Below, one piece after another: positions 21,501-31,852 of a DNA stretch of 64,000 nt. The notes under the pieces are model-generated. The model worked only from the letters and a program-made list of their open reading frames with translations, ran no database searches and was not told where the DNA came from. The stretch comes from Calonectria ilicicola (taxonomy: Eukaryota; Ascomycota; Sordariomycetes; Hypocreales; Nectriaceae). Numbering within the stretch: position 1 is the first letter of the stretch; every line of letters starts with the position of its first letter. The position numbers and the translations under genes are program-made. Location: assembly GCA_020809705.1 (NCBI GenBank), contig CP085832.1, positions 3,534,001 through 3,598,000 of the forward strand, in the 5' to 3' direction.

Positions 21501-21730
21501 GCATCATCCACTGACATGTGACGACTGTCACTATAAACGAAGGCAGGCGCACTATGGACATCACCAGAGGGTCTTAAGTGAGTCAAGCCCTCTGTAGAAT
21601 CGGCATGAGAAAATTTGTTTGTCGCGACAGCTTGTCCTGAGGTAGTCGTCTCAGTTGGCGTAGAGGAGGCGGCGGCATCGCCGACACTGATGCCACCGAG
21701 TGCAGCGGCTGCAACAGCAAGAAACCGCAT
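18536..21730 (-). CDS. agd3: Agd3-type galactosaminogalactan deacetylase (CE18) with extra N-terminal module, 1064 aa
   Basis: Agd3 enzymes remove acetyl groups from N-acetylgalactosamine in the secreted galactosaminogalactan, giving a cationic adhesive polymer needed for biofilm. This is a single exon starting MRFLAVAAAALGGISVGDAAA (signal peptide). In order it holds: a Ser/Thr/acidic region; a roughly 90-residue beta-rich module at about 127-218 (YTLHYFYYV...TPYFP); a Ser/Thr/Gly linker at about 220-395 with six SFSSTG repeats; then the Agd3 core from ILILASTSDLAASAALG onward. Catalytic deacetylase signatures are LSCQVDDVQIPT (about 628, Asp pair) and HVSHTFTHLSLNNATY (about 767, His ligands). 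The end includes GNDDLAKYFNNRQTLDNC. The core order matches Agd3, but the protein is longer because of the N-terminal extension. No uge3, sph3, ega3 or gtb3 neighbours are present, so this is outside a complete GAG cluster in this window. The related module in the gene at 25150 is notable. Confidence 0.88.
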   Translation of the reverse strand: MRFLAVAAAALGGISVGDAAASSTPTETTTSGQAVATNKFSHADSTEGLTHLRPSGDVHSAPAFVYSDSRHMSVDDAPHSTNIESVMSSPSASETKPRSESEAGPGSGSGSLQKRDSTASNVTTSVKDLKVGSNYTLHYFYYVTLNNQTNNCRIQSYLNDTLIGATPYFPITTGISLYNSWSDYNASVIPTATSGTVKVGVTCINGTAQAYIDSITLQKNDTSVASTTLKTSTTMSSTTATAITPVNKVVVVSKSTASNSTITSSKMSTETTGIGVTGSTTISSTVTNPSGSITSSTISSTGSMTTGGSSSTGSFSSTGSFSSTGSLSSAGSFSSTGSFSSTGSSTSTGSATGTISPVSTTLTTMATAVSSTTGSLSQSSTVSSTTSSSPTPIPSSITVDGTILILASTSDLAASAALGLIAYGIPYQTLIVPQSGATLPTLNSSLTHGNFGGFIVFSSLAYQYSYGWDSAITNAQWTAIYTYQILFNVRMVRINEYPGVQFGATTVGGGCCDSSTDQLVSFTNVSDFPTANLNVNAGVSTAGTWHVPAAITDPTTTRQVAKFGVATGFTSESVAGVINNFNGREQFVWFTSWAPSWSLASAYLQHAHIHWITRGVFLGKRKTHLSCQVDDVQIPTSLYYPVSSTAFKITVADLQAHVAWQNNLNSRLPAGSAFTLELGHNGNGNLVAATPLDTTGACVPKTAIYYTAPASTDLEFQKPLGTGTDAWPTTFENYTWSQTCLQLDPFASWFMVPANRDQFFHVSHTFTHLSLNNATYHDTNREILFNKAWFAQTGIDQSPYFSKNSLIPPAITGLHNGDAIQAWMDNGLTSAVGDNTRPVLRNSNIYWPLTTTVAGNGYDGLTVVPRFSTAIYFNCNSAACTTMQWNAPTAGSGDYYSLLAQSKTTNVRNLLGLMSDPYMFHQANMNQVNGDNVTIGTQSGQMSLIMSWTETIAQEMARLTNWPLVSLGNDDLAKYFNNRQTLDNCNATMSYTFSADGKSITKITVSATGNSCSVPIPVTIPSGASTAVGGSVTSDVVGSEPPIQWVTLSGSPVVLTLSSPVPIT
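20700..20807 (-). repeat. Six-copy 18-bp minisatellite inside the CE18 gene
   Basis: Six imperfect 18-bp units of the form CTGCCTGTCGAACTGAAG in plus-strand reading encode SFSSTG on the minus strand. Substitutions are scattered and the frame is kept throughout. Such units often change copy number and here set the length of the Ser/Thr linker. Confidence 0.85.
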
Positions 21731-24700
21731 TTTGTGGCCGTCTCAAAGGAGACAAAAGCAAAAAAAAAAGAAAGAAATTCTAGTAGTGATTGGTTTCGAG
21801 CCCAAAGCGTTAGAGATGGTTCAATGAATGGACAGCCCGTAGATACGGGGATAGAAAGAATGATGGACAGGAGACCAAGCGTGATGCTTGGGCCTGGGAA
21901 AATGAATGACCAGAGAATGGGCGTAGTGATTGTGTGAAGTGTAAAGACAAGAGTTTGGCGGAAATCAGGTATATATACATTGACCGATATCAAGTACTGC
22001 AAAAACAAGAGTCATCAAGACCGTGCGTCCAATGACGACCTGGCCATCGGCCCGCTTTCACGGCGAAGAGCCACGTTTTTGGCATGGTGCCAACAAGCTA
22101 TTCCAAAGCCAAAGGGGCTGATGGTATGACGAGCGAGGGATTGCCCAATTCATTTCCTGTACCAAAGCTACCTGGGAGATTCACTAACTCGCAGCGTCCA
22201 GAACCGCGATAACAGCACTCCGTGCCCTCGACTTCACCAAGCATGTGCTGCGCACCTTCATTTGGTGGCTTCCACTTCCTCTCTTGATACCAAATGAAAT
22301 TTTGACAGGACCACGAGGAGACTAACAGTGCTAGCCTAAGGTGGAACAGTGCTGGTTTTATACGTCAGAGTCCTGACAAAGGTGGGCCGGAACAAGACAA
22401 CTTTTTAACTTCACACCTGGCTGCGCCAGCGGAATTTTATTGGCGTAGTGGATTATTTACCGGAAGCACCAGCACGGAGAACACCGACTACCGGAAACAG
22501 CAATGGAAGCCGGAATTAAGTTGTTGGAATGGTAAAAACCTAGGTTCGGACTTAGGACTTGGATCGCTCTAACATGGAAAGGGGAGTGTTTCACCCCTCC
22601 ATCAACTTATCCTCTTCAAGGTTGTGCCGCACCGAAGATTAAGCTAACTGTTCTTTTGGGCGGATAAATGATGAAGACCAGATAGATCGGTTTACTGCTA
22701 ATTGTGCCTGCCATGATCGCCACTCCAGTGCTGTTGGGAAATCCTCATTGAGCCCAGGTAAAATCATTCTCAATTATCGACACTGTTTGTACTCTTGATT
22801 TTGATATCACATTTCATTTCTAAGCTGCATTCCCAACATGACATGCTTTTCATTTACATATTCTCAATCTTGCCCAAATCGACCGGACTAATTGAACCTC
22901 TCGTCGTGATTTATCATTGCCATTGGACTAAGCAAATGTGAAAGATGATGCAAATGAAACACAGATGATGTTCATCAGCCCTGTGATTCGGTTTAGCGTT
23001 AAGGTTTCCTCCAAAAAAGGCCTAGCGTGGCGGAATTCGGGTTCAACCCAGACCCCCACTCTGGCGATCAACACGACCTTTGTGCCTGGCTTCTCTGTCT
23101 AGGAGGGGCTACGTCACTGATGGACTATTTACTTCAAAATGGCCTCTAATTTAAGGACAGATTGTTTTTCACTGAGCCAAACGCATAGTCTTAACATCAA
23201 CTACAAGTTTTATTCGATTTATCAGAGCGTTTTCGAATGTTCACTCTCATCAAACCAAATATTTTCAACCGATTCACATTGAGCCATCTCAATCAACAGA
23301 TGACCTCATATTTTCTGTCGAGGCTTTGTAATAAGTAAGATACAGGGAGCCATTTTTATGACATATTTGGGTGTGTAAACTCCCCAATTGGTTGGTTCAA
23401 TTGCGGGATTTGCGCCATGAGTTCACTTGCGCCTCAGATGGGATCACCTTTAATTCAAATTATTGAAGCAACATCCTAACATATAGCCATATTCTAATAA
23501 ATACACAAATTTTGTTCAGGCGACTGTCGGTTTTGGGCCAGCCGGAATTTCCCCACTGCTCCCGCCCACACCTAAAATGCTCTTCAGGCTGTTGGTTTTT
23601 GTCTTTCATCTTGGCTCAGAATGTTCCTCACAAACTCGTTACACTAGCGCTGGCCAGATTAGTAATTGGGGCAATTGCGTATTAAACATCAAGAGCTTCT
23701 GCTTCATCCAACTGCTTGTTACTGTGGGTTTGGCTTTTTGCATTGCTTGAAGCACAAGTGGCTCTACAGTCACTTCCGGTATGGTCAAAAACCACCACCC
23801 CAATCAATGTCGAAGCCACTCTTTCTATACTTACTGCCATCTATGTATAATTTATCCACCGCGCATTAATTATTTCCTGAGGTTTTGTGCTCACTAACGG
23901 GCGACGAACTTCGACCGCCATGGAAATAAGTTAGCCTGTTATCATGACTGTGGTCTTCTCAACTTTCTCAAGGCCAAGAATTTTATAGAGCTGTGGTTTT
24001 AGGGAGTTATCTCGCTATGACTAGTAGAATCATTTGAATCTAAAGAATCATCAGTTTTGAGAGTGTGACAGGAGGTGCGACCGTCTTTTTCTGGCACTCT
24101 ACAAGAGTCTTAAGACGAGAAGCCCACATATAATTTGCAGAGGTGTGCTCACTAAACACTCCGTACAATCTAGAAGACGAAATTTGAGGGACCCAATCTC
24201 TATAGGTTCATTGGAGGAGCTAAGTTGTTCATGTTATGTTTGGTAATGGGATAGGTAGTGTCAATTTCACTAGCGATCATGGAGCACGGCTTTGCAATTT
24301 GGGAATAGGTTTACAAGGTAGTCTTCGTAACAATGGAGCGGAGGAAGACTTTTTCAAAATTGAGTAGATTAAAACTTGATGTGCTTTAGCAGATTCCTAA
24401 TCGGTCAAACGATCACAAGTTATTGAAGATGAATATAATTGGTCCTGATTTTCTACCAAAATTCTTTGTCGGTGCGACTTGTTTATCCACAAATAGTGGC
24501 GAATTTTGTCATGAGTCGGCTCATCAATCTAATTCACAATGGGCTGTGCCGTCCGTAGTCAGGAGTGCCCAATGGAGATTTTTAGTGTGGCGCGCTATTG
24601 GTTTTTTGCCCACTAGCCATCTTGTTCTGGAACGTCGGGCTGAATTGCTTCCCAAACCCATAAGCCAACACAAGACAAATGGCGGTGATAACGAGGAAAT

Positions 24701-25149
24701 TTGGTGCTGTTTTTATTTACCCAATGAATTCAACAAGATCAAATTAATGAGCAATAATTTTTTTCACAAATGATTGTCGGCGAGAACGAATCTCGAGCAA
24801 ATGTGAGAGTAGCCGACAAAATTTACTAATTTAGATATGGCGGGTAACTTTCTGGTCCCACTCCCGCTTCCGTGCAAGCGCCAGATATTCGATGGCGACT
24901 TGACCAACATTGTTTAGCCGTGGCGTCGCTAGATTGTGGTTTACGAGATGGACCTTGCCGAGATTCAATAGTCAAGAAAAAGCGCCAGGGGTTGCAGCAC
25001 GCTTATTCCTTCGAGGCCGGCAAGATTGGTTTGCTGTCGGGAAACCGGTAAGCCCCAAAAGCCATTCCCATTGATATGTGGACTGAGATTCCCAATGTCT
25101 CGTTAACCACCATCGTCAGTTCATTTTATCTTGTTAGCCATTGCCCACG
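21731..25149. other. 3.4-kb gene-free divergent region upstream of two cell-surface genes
   Basis: Both flanking genes point away from this region, so it holds their promoters. A TATATATA element at about 21969-21978 (minus-strand sense) lies 240 bp upstream of the CE18 start. The rest is AT-rich with no open frame over 120 codons that resembles a protein. I recognised no transposon ends or retroelement motifs. Long upstream regions of this kind are common for fungal adhesin and developmental genes with many binding sites, which is an inference here. Confidence 0.5.
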
Positions 25150-28100
25150 ATGCGCTCTTCTACGGTGTTGGCGGCTTTAGTCGCGGGCGCTATCGACGTA
25201 GTGTCGGCAGGCCGTTGCAACCTTCCCAGCACACTGAGCGGGACGACGTCAAACCAGGCGACAGATGGTTCGACTGGTACCGCGACGTCCAAGGCGTTGA
25301 GTGAAACAATCTCAACCGGACTGGCAGGTAGTACGACGATCGGCACTACGAAGATCGGCACCACGACGATCTCAGGTGCGCCAACGACAACAAGCAAGGT
25401 TACAATTGTAACCAATGCCATTAGAGGCGGCAGCTTCGAAGGCTACAGCCCAGAGTTCCGCAATGGCATCTACGGATTCCAAAGCGAAGGCGCGGCTCGC
25501 CTCATCAGCGGCCACGGCTATAAGGGCACTGGTAGCAAGGACGACAATTGTGTTGAAATGGAGGCTCGAAGTCCAAATGTCAAGCGAGACGCGGCGGACG
25601 TGGGCCAGTTTGCCGCGATTGAGCAGCAACTCGAGGATCTGGACGTCACGTCTCTATACACAGTTAATTTCTACTACTATGTGTTGGAGAATGATCTTGC
25701 CAACACTTGTAGGTTCGACGTCTACTACGGAAACGACCTTTTTTCCTCCACTCCATATTTTCCTCCTGCCGCAGCAACCGACTTGAACGGAGAATGGATG
25801 GAGGTAGTTGACCAAGCTGCTGTCAAGACATCAAGCGGACTTTTATCATTTCAACTCAACTGTGTTGATGGAGGTCATGCAACGATTTGGGTTGATCAAG
25901 TCTTCTTCTCCGACCAAGTCAGCCCTGACAACGTCGACAGCATTTCCCTAATGTTCACTTGGGACGCGTCGGCCCCAACTGCTCAACCTCCTCCTGATTC
26001 GACAACTACGACTACCACTGTGATTCCAGTCACTACAGAGTCGACGTCAACCCAGTCTACCTCTGATTCATCCACTACCTCAACACAAGTTACGACTACC
26101 TCAACTACCGCATCTTCAACCACCTCTACAGCAATGGCTACAACGTCATCAACTTCTGCTACCACCACTACTTCCTCAGGCCCTACGCCTTCTGGGAACA
26201 AGTACTGTGCTTCGCTTAGCGCTACCGGGGCTGCAGGAAGAGGATGCGCTATCAGACCTTACAACCCCAGTTCAGGCTACAAGACAATCTCCAACACTCG
26301 AATGACCATGCAGCAGTGCGCGGCCGTCTGTCTTGCGGACTCTAGATGCCAGCAGTTCCAATGGAGTGCCTATAGCTCCAGCTATCCTTGTCTCAATACT
26401 TGTATTCTTCTGGAGACCAACCTAGGAACTGCACAAGGCATACAAGGTCCATACTATGCCTACGACCGCTCTTGTATCCAGCGTACAGAGTGCGCTCAGC
26501 AGTCAAGTGGTTCAATCTGCGTCAACGCCCTGGGAGACACCCCTGCTGCGGGATGTGCTACTCAGATGGGTACCGTCAAGTCTTGTGCATCTGCGTTTTT
26601 GACCACCAACGTGGGCATGGTTTGCGACAGCAGCAAGGAATGCCGCGACCTTTGCGCCCAGCACAACGCCTGCAAATCATACTCGATCAACTTTGCTGGT
26701 GGTTGCTCGCTTTACTCTGGTACTGTTTCGCAAATCGTTCAGCCCGGCAGCTCTGGTCAAATGTTTTATGACCTCAGCTGCAACGCATGCGACTCTACTA
26801 CTTCTATGGGTTACTTTAACTACGTGGCCCAGATGGATGACTCTGACACAACCATGGTCAATAACTGTCCTCTAGTTACAGCAACAAGTACTACTCAGAC
26901 CACCACCAGCACAACGCAGCAGTCAACTACTTCAACCACTTCAACGACTACTAGCAGTCCTACCACATCCTCTACATCCACGACGTCCACGACGTCAGCT
27001 GCGCAACCCACAAGCACATGCGCGTTGCTCAACGGACAAGGGTGTTCGCTCAAGTCGTTTGCTGCCTCTGGGACCATTTGTAAACAAGTCGGAACCGTCC
27101 AATACGACGCATCTGGATACAGTCTGAAAGACTATCCATTCCAAGGCTCTCCGGAGCAATGCGCCGCCATCTGCGCTCAGCACAGTGGTTGCAAAGCGTC
27201 GGCTTATGATTCATCTCAGGGCTCTTGTTCCTTCCTCAGTGTCTCTGTTACGCAAGCCCAGTTCATGGCAACCGCAGGAGGATCTGATACTTGGAGTGAT
27301 CAAGCTTGCTGGGACTGTCCTACCTGCTCGGGTACCGCATCAACTTCTACAACCTCTTCTGCTTCTTCTACCTCTACTACTTCTACTTCTACTACTTCGT
27401 CCACCTCTGTTACTTCTTCTACTTCCGCAACTTCTGCGGCCTCTTCTTCTACTGCTTCTACTTCTTTAACTACTACTACAGTTTCTTCTACTTCAACCAC
27501 ATCCACATCCACATCCACGACATCAGCTGCGCAATCCACACCTACATGCGCCCTGACTAATGGACAAGGTTGTACTCTCAAGACGCTTGCTGCTGCTGGA
27601 ACTACCTGCAAGCAAGTCGGAACAATAGAGTATGATGCCTGGGGATACGATACGGAAGACTTTCCTTTCCAGGGCTCCCCAGAACAATGCGCAGCTATCT
27701 GCGCTCAGAACATTGGTTGCCAAGCTTCATCCTACGATTCATCTCGACACACGTGTGATTTCATTGGTGCTTTGCTCGCCACAGCCGAATTCAAAGCATC
27801 AGCAGGGGCTCCTGGTACCTGGAGCGACCAATCTTGCTGGGATTGCCCCTCGTGTTCAGTGCCCACTTCTACTACTTCCACCGCGCCCACCACTTCCGCT
27901 ACATCCACAACATCAGCTGCGCTACCTACAGGGACCTGTGCGCTGACCAACGGACAAGGGTGCTCGCTCAAGACAATCGCTGGCTCTGGAACTTATTGCA
28001 AGCAAACCGGAAATATCATGGAGGAGGCCTGGGCGGTTGATTCGAAAGATTATCCATTCCAGGGTTCTGCAGAGCAGTGCGCTGCCGTCTGTGCCCAGAT

Positions 28101-28665
28101 TAATGGCTGCAAATCTTCGGCATTTGATTCATCGCGAAGCTCCTGTGCTTTCATTGGAGACACCCTCGCTCAAGCCCAGTTCAGCGCAGCCGCGGGATCT
28201 TTGAGCTGGAGCGACCAAGCTTGCTGGAATTGCCCTACTTGTTCGAATAGCGCGTCCACCACGTCGTCCAGTGCATCCTCCTCTCCCACAACTTTTGAAA
28301 CATCTACTAGAACAACGACGACGTCGACGAGCCTGACTCAAACTTCAACCACGAGTCAATCCCCGACATCAACTGCTTGCGTCGTTACTGCCACACTGAA
28401 TGATGACGTTACCTGTGGTCTTCCCGGGGCGAGTGGCAACCAAGCTCAGTCTATGACATTGAGCAACTATGTCATCAAACCCGTTGCCAATCTCGGAGCA
28501 TGCGCCCAAGTATGCTTGGCGCGAACGGATTGCCAGGGATTCAGTTATGTTAGCGATACCAAGGTCTGTATCCCCTATACCGCGGGAACTGGCAGCCTTG
28601 GTCTGTCATACATTTCCACGTCCAAGACTAGGTACTATGACGGTGGCTGTTATGCCTGTGCATAG
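25150..28665 (+). CDS. Mucin-like secreted protein with CBM-like module and repeated Cys-rich PAN/Apple-like domains, 1171 aa
   Basis: The start is the ATG at 25150 (MRSSTVLAALVAGAIDVVSAGRC), a signal peptide; the frame's earlier TTG is ignored. Order: a Ser/Thr-rich leader; a beta-sandwich-like module at about 95-260 beginning NAIRGGSFEGY, in the style of CBM4/9, and containing YTVNFYYYV and TPYFP; a Thr/Ser linker; two Cys-rich PAN/Apple-like domains (QQCAAVCLADSRCQQFQW and ECRDLCAQHNACKSYS); then three copies of a roughly 103-residue ten-Cys domain separated by Thr/Ser linkers; and a last PAN-like domain (ACAQVCLARTDCQGFSY). No GPI signal or membrane segment follows the final CYACA. PAN/Apple domains bind protein or carbohydrate, and the heavily O-glycosylatable linkers suggest a rod-like extracellular protein. 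It is divergent to the CE18 gene and shares a module with it. Probable role: adhesion or matrix binding. No exact family name recognised. Confidence 0.82.
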   Translation: MRSSTVLAALVAGAIDVVSAGRCNLPSTLSGTTSNQATDGSTGTATSKALSETISTGLAGSTTIGTTKIGTTTISGAPTTTSKVTIVTNAIRGGSFEGYSPEFRNGIYGFQSEGAARLISGHGYKGTGSKDDNCVEMEARSPNVKRDAADVGQFAAIEQQLEDLDVTSLYTVNFYYYVLENDLANTCRFDVYYGNDLFSSTPYFPPAAATDLNGEWMEVVDQAAVKTSSGLLSFQLNCVDGGHATIWVDQVFFSDQVSPDNVDSISLMFTWDASAPTAQPPPDSTTTTTTVIPVTTESTSTQSTSDSSTTSTQVTTTSTTASSTTSTAMATTSSTSATTTTSSGPTPSGNKYCASLSATGAAGRGCAIRPYNPSSGYKTISNTRMTMQQCAAVCLADSRCQQFQWSAYSSSYPCLNTCILLETNLGTAQGIQGPYYAYDRSCIQRTECAQQSSGSICVNALGDTPAAGCATQMGTVKSCASAFLTTNVGMVCDSSKECRDLCAQHNACKSYSINFAGGCSLYSGTVSQIVQPGSSGQMFYDLSCNACDSTTSMGYFNYVAQMDDSDTTMVNNCPLVTATSTTQTTTSTTQQSTTSTTSTTTSSPTTSSTSTTSTTSAAQPTSTCALLNGQGCSLKSFAASGTICKQVGTVQYDASGYSLKDYPFQGSPEQCAAICAQHSGCKASAYDSSQGSCSFLSVSVTQAQFMATAGGSDTWSDQACWDCPTCSGTASTSTTSSASSTSTTSTSTTSSTSVTSSTSATSAASSSTASTSLTTTTVSSTSTTSTSTSTTSAAQSTPTCALTNGQGCTLKTLAAAGTTCKQVGTIEYDAWGYDTEDFPFQGSPEQCAAICAQNIGCQASSYDSSRHTCDFIGALLATAEFKASAGAPGTWSDQSCWDCPSCSVPTSTTSTAPTTSATSTTSAALPTGTCALTNGQGCSLKTIAGSGTYCKQTGNIMEEAWAVDSKDYPFQGSAEQCAAVCAQINGCKSSAFDSSRSSCAFIGDTLAQAQFSAAAGSLSWSDQACWNCPTCSNSASTTSSSASSSPTTFETSTRTTTTSTSLTQTSTTSQSPTSTACVVTATLNDDVTCGLPGASGNQAQSMTLSNYVIKPVANLGACAQVCLARTDCQGFSYVSDTKVCIPYTAGTGSLGLSYISTSKTRYYDGGCYACA
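27019..28242 (+). repeat. Three diverged copies of a ~310-bp Cys-rich domain repeat
   Basis: The units lie at about 27019-27327, 27546-27855 and 27937-28242. Each begins CAL.NGQGC and ends near CW.CP.C, with ten conserved cysteines and the core PFQGS.EQCAA.CAQ..GC. The third copy is the most diverged in its middle. Linkers of 218 and 81 bp of ACT/TCT/ACC-type codons separate them. Their similarity shows tandem internal duplication. Confidence 0.88.
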
Positions 28666-29498
28666 TCCATGTCAGCTAAAGATGATTACATTAATCACAT
28701 TGCCAATGAGCTTTTTTTAATCGTGTATTTATCCTTAATTTAAATGTATGTATATTGTTAATGAATTTTATTGTAGAATTAGGCACCTCGCTTCTAATCA
28801 TCCTTTCAATGTGACGTACGCCGCCAATACTCGTGAGTGGGATGCAGTGTTCCTGTATTTAATGCCACTGTTTCTCCACATCAACCAAACGGGTCAAAGG
28901 CCGAAGATAGATCCATTCCGTTTTTCGGTTACTCCAATCAAGAGTGAGCAGAGCCGCCGGCACCTTCGGGAGGTCTTGGCTTGCAGTGCGAAAGATTTCA
29001 GGGCATGTGCGTTGTTTTAGCCCAAGGTTGAGCTGATTGTTTGAGCTGTGGGGAAACGCGTATCGCACCTGTTCGGGTCCTCAGTGTTTGGCATCTTGTC
29101 CAGGGTTCTCGGTGCTAAAAATGCTTGGCAGCTCGCCTGTAACAAGCTTATCATGAGGCTTATGTTGGAAGTTCGGACGATTGCCTGTCAAGTGGGTTCA
29201 CTGCCAGGGCCTGAAACCCTTTACATGGATAGTGACCCAACTTGAATTCCAAAACGAACTGTTTGCGCTCCACCCTTTTCGCGGCAAACGGTGAGAGGAT
29301 TGATGCTAAGACGGGAAAATTGAATCCGCCAAACATATTGTTGCTTCGATACGCGTACTGTCCCTGCTTAATTTAAACGATCGAGTTGATAAATGCCATG
29401 GATGCGCTGCTTTATTCGACGTTGGATAGCATCAGTCTTCACTTTCCTTAAGCTTCATTCGTTCTTTTTTTTTAACGGCTGTGCCGCTGGTCTTTACA
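28666..29498. other. Intergenic spacer upstream of pectate lyase
   Basis: No gene was recognised. A T-run at about 29466-29473 (in TTCTTTTTTTTTAACGG) lies just before the pectate lyase start and probably belongs to its promoter or 5' UTR. Confidence 0.4.
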
Positions 29499-30963
29499 AT
29501 GCATCGATACACTCTTCTTTCGCTTTTGCCCGTTGTTCTGGGATGCGCCAACCCCAAGTCCAATGAGTGCGCCTCTTATATGGCCAACAATGCCGCCACG
29601 GCATCGGCTTTTTGCGCAACTTTTACTCAGAGCACCGTAACCGAGACGGCTGGTCTGCCTAGCTGGGCGAGCGCTTGCTCTTACAAGCCCAAGCACATCT
29701 CTAAGGAGTGCTCGTGCCATTTTACCGCTGGCGGAAATGGCGCTGAGGCGACTGAGCCTGTTGCGACCAACGTTCCCGTGCAAACCCCGACTCCCGCCTC
29801 GACCAGGGCGGCTACAACGCTGAACACTGTTGTGGCTTCCACTCCCAAGGCTTCATCTGCCTTTAGACCCTCGTCAGTTGCAGCGGACACCCCGGTAGCC
29901 AGCACCCTTGTAGCCACCCCAACCAGCTCCACCGGCGGATCGAGTGGTAACGGCACCTCGACCGATGGCTCTACATGCGGCTCTGTAGCAGTCGATGAGC
30001 TTGCTGGATACGGCGCTGGTACGACTGGTGGTGGTAGCGGATCTGGCACCACTGTGACATCTTGCTCGGAGCTTACTTCCGCCGCTGCCGCTGGTGGTGT
30101 CATTACCATCTCTGGAAGCTTGAGCGGATGTGACATTATTGAGCTTGCCAGTGATACCACTGTTATTGGATCTGGTTCCTCTGCTAGTAAGTCATTCCTA
30201 TAGCGTAAAGAAAAAAACAAAAAGCACTAACAATTACAGGTCTCACTGGCAGTGGGTTCCGTCTCAAGGACGTCACCAACGTCATCATCCGCAACCTGAA
30301 GATGAGCAACCCCCCAGAGGGCAAGGATCTCATTGATGTTGAGTCCTCCACCTATGTCTGGGTCGACCACTGTGAGCTGTTTGCTGAGGGCATCACTGGC
30401 GACAAGGACTACTACGACGGCCTGTTCGATCTCAAGCGCGCTTCCGACTATGTTACCGTCAGCTGGACCAAATTTTCCGATCACTGGAAGGCTTCCCTGG
30501 TCGGCCACTCAGACAGCAACGGTGATCAGGACACCGGCCACCTGCGTGTCACCTACCACCACAACTACTGGACCAACGTCAACAGCCGAACTCCCTCGAT
30601 TCGCTTTGGCACAGGCCATGTCTACAGCAGCTGCTACGAGGACATCCCCACATCGGGCATCCACCCTCGCATGGGCGCAAAAGTTCTTGTTGAGCAGTGC
30701 TCTTTCAGCTCCGTCAAGCGCGCTATCGTCACCAACTTGGACAGCGAGGAGGATGGCTATGCCGTCTCGCGCAACAACATCTTTACAGACAGTGATGTAT
30801 CCATCACTCAGGAGTTAGAGTTTACTCCCCCCTATGACTACACGTAAGTTGTTCTTCGTTGTGCACACATGACCTGGTACTAACATTAATTAGGACTGAT
30901 CCCGCGTCCTGCATTTGTGATCTTGTCAAGTCCAAGGCTGGCACTGGTGTCATTTCTGCGTAA
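29499..30963 (+). CDS. Secreted pectate lyase, polysaccharide lyase family 1 (Pel_C), 453 aa, three exons
   Basis: The enzyme cleaves polygalacturonate in plant cell walls by calcium-dependent beta-elimination. Exons are 29499-30186, 30240-30843 and 30894-30963. The start MHRYTLLSLLPVVLGCANP is a signal peptide. Residues 17-75 form a small eight-Cys N-terminal region (ECASYMANNAATASAFC...CSYKPKHISKECSCH). A Thr/Ala/Ser/Pro linker of about 90 residues follows. The parallel beta-helix begins near residue 165 with VTSCSELTSAAA and contains NVIIRNLKM, STYVWVDHCEL, YYDGLFDLKRASDYVTVSW, RVTYHHNYW and SRTPSIRFGTGHVYSS, where the RxPxxR arginines are the expected catalytic residues. The N-terminal Cys-rich module joined by a linker is common among fungal wall-degrading enzymes and may bind polysaccharide. 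It suggests plant-associated or saprotrophic growth. Confidence 0.9.
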
Positions 30964-31852
30964 ATATTAGTAGAGTGCATTCTTGTATATAGTTAAATGG
31001 CCATGGTATCAAATACAAAACTTCTAGCCCCCCGCTAGTGGCTCTGTTGCGTTCAACCATACCGATGACATTCTCATTGTTGATTAGTAGTCCACTAATG
31101 ACGACTATCATCGTTCCTCCAGTAACAGAGCTTTCAATCCCGGCCGTCAACGTAGTTTGAACTGTTGAGAATCTGTTGTTTGTAGATAAGGCAGATTTCT
31201 AGAGAAGGCAGACTGCGGAGGCATATCTATTCACGAGGCTGATCGCTCGTCGCTTTTACTACCAAGGCAGAATGAATCGATAAGTTGGAGTATTTTGATT
31301 GGCCAAACTTGTATGGTGTTTCATTGAAGGTGCAACGTAGCGAGGCCAAAGCCCAAGCAAGTAGCTGGAAAATGAGTGCGAGGAAGAATAACATAATTAG
31401 CTCAGCATTAAATTATCTTTCGCTTTGTAGTTGAGGACCTTTCGTCTCATTTAATCCTCCAGCGCGACGCTTCATTCTAATGCTGGATTGATATAGTGGC
31501 TACAGCAAGAGAGACGGAGTCGAGAAGTAACGAGTACAGACTACAATCACAGCCACCACTCTGTCGCCCATATTTCGCCACAGAGTCAGCCTGAAGGTGG
31601 CTTGGTGTCTGACTTGGGTGTTGTCAAGAAATGATTGGTGGTTTACTGATTCAGAATATGCAGCATCAGCCGCCAATGGCGCACTGCTCAGCCTCTTCGC
31701 GGAATCCAGTGACCAGGCTGGGAGAAGAAACCCCGCTTTCAATGACCTTTGGCGAGCAAAAGATTTCAACTCTGCATCTCCACAACAACGGAACTACACA
31801 TTCATCACGGAAAAGTCTTTAGTTTCTACGGATCGCCCTGCAACGCGGTATC
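30964..31852. other. Intergenic spacer
   Basis: AT-balanced spacer between pectate lyase and the ankyrin gene. Open frames at 31597-31917 are chance overlaps with the start of the next gene. No RNA or repeat was recognised. Confidence 0.4.

Noticed and set aside
18536..21730. A complete galactosaminogalactan biosynthetic cluster
   Set aside because: Only the deacetylase is present in this window. No epimerase, glycosyltransferase or hydrolase partners of the known cluster were found nearby.
23030..23060. GGTTCAACCC, resembling a tRNA B-box
   Set aside because: No acceptor, D-arm or anticodon stem pairing could be found around it, and there is no A-box or poly-T terminator at the right distance.
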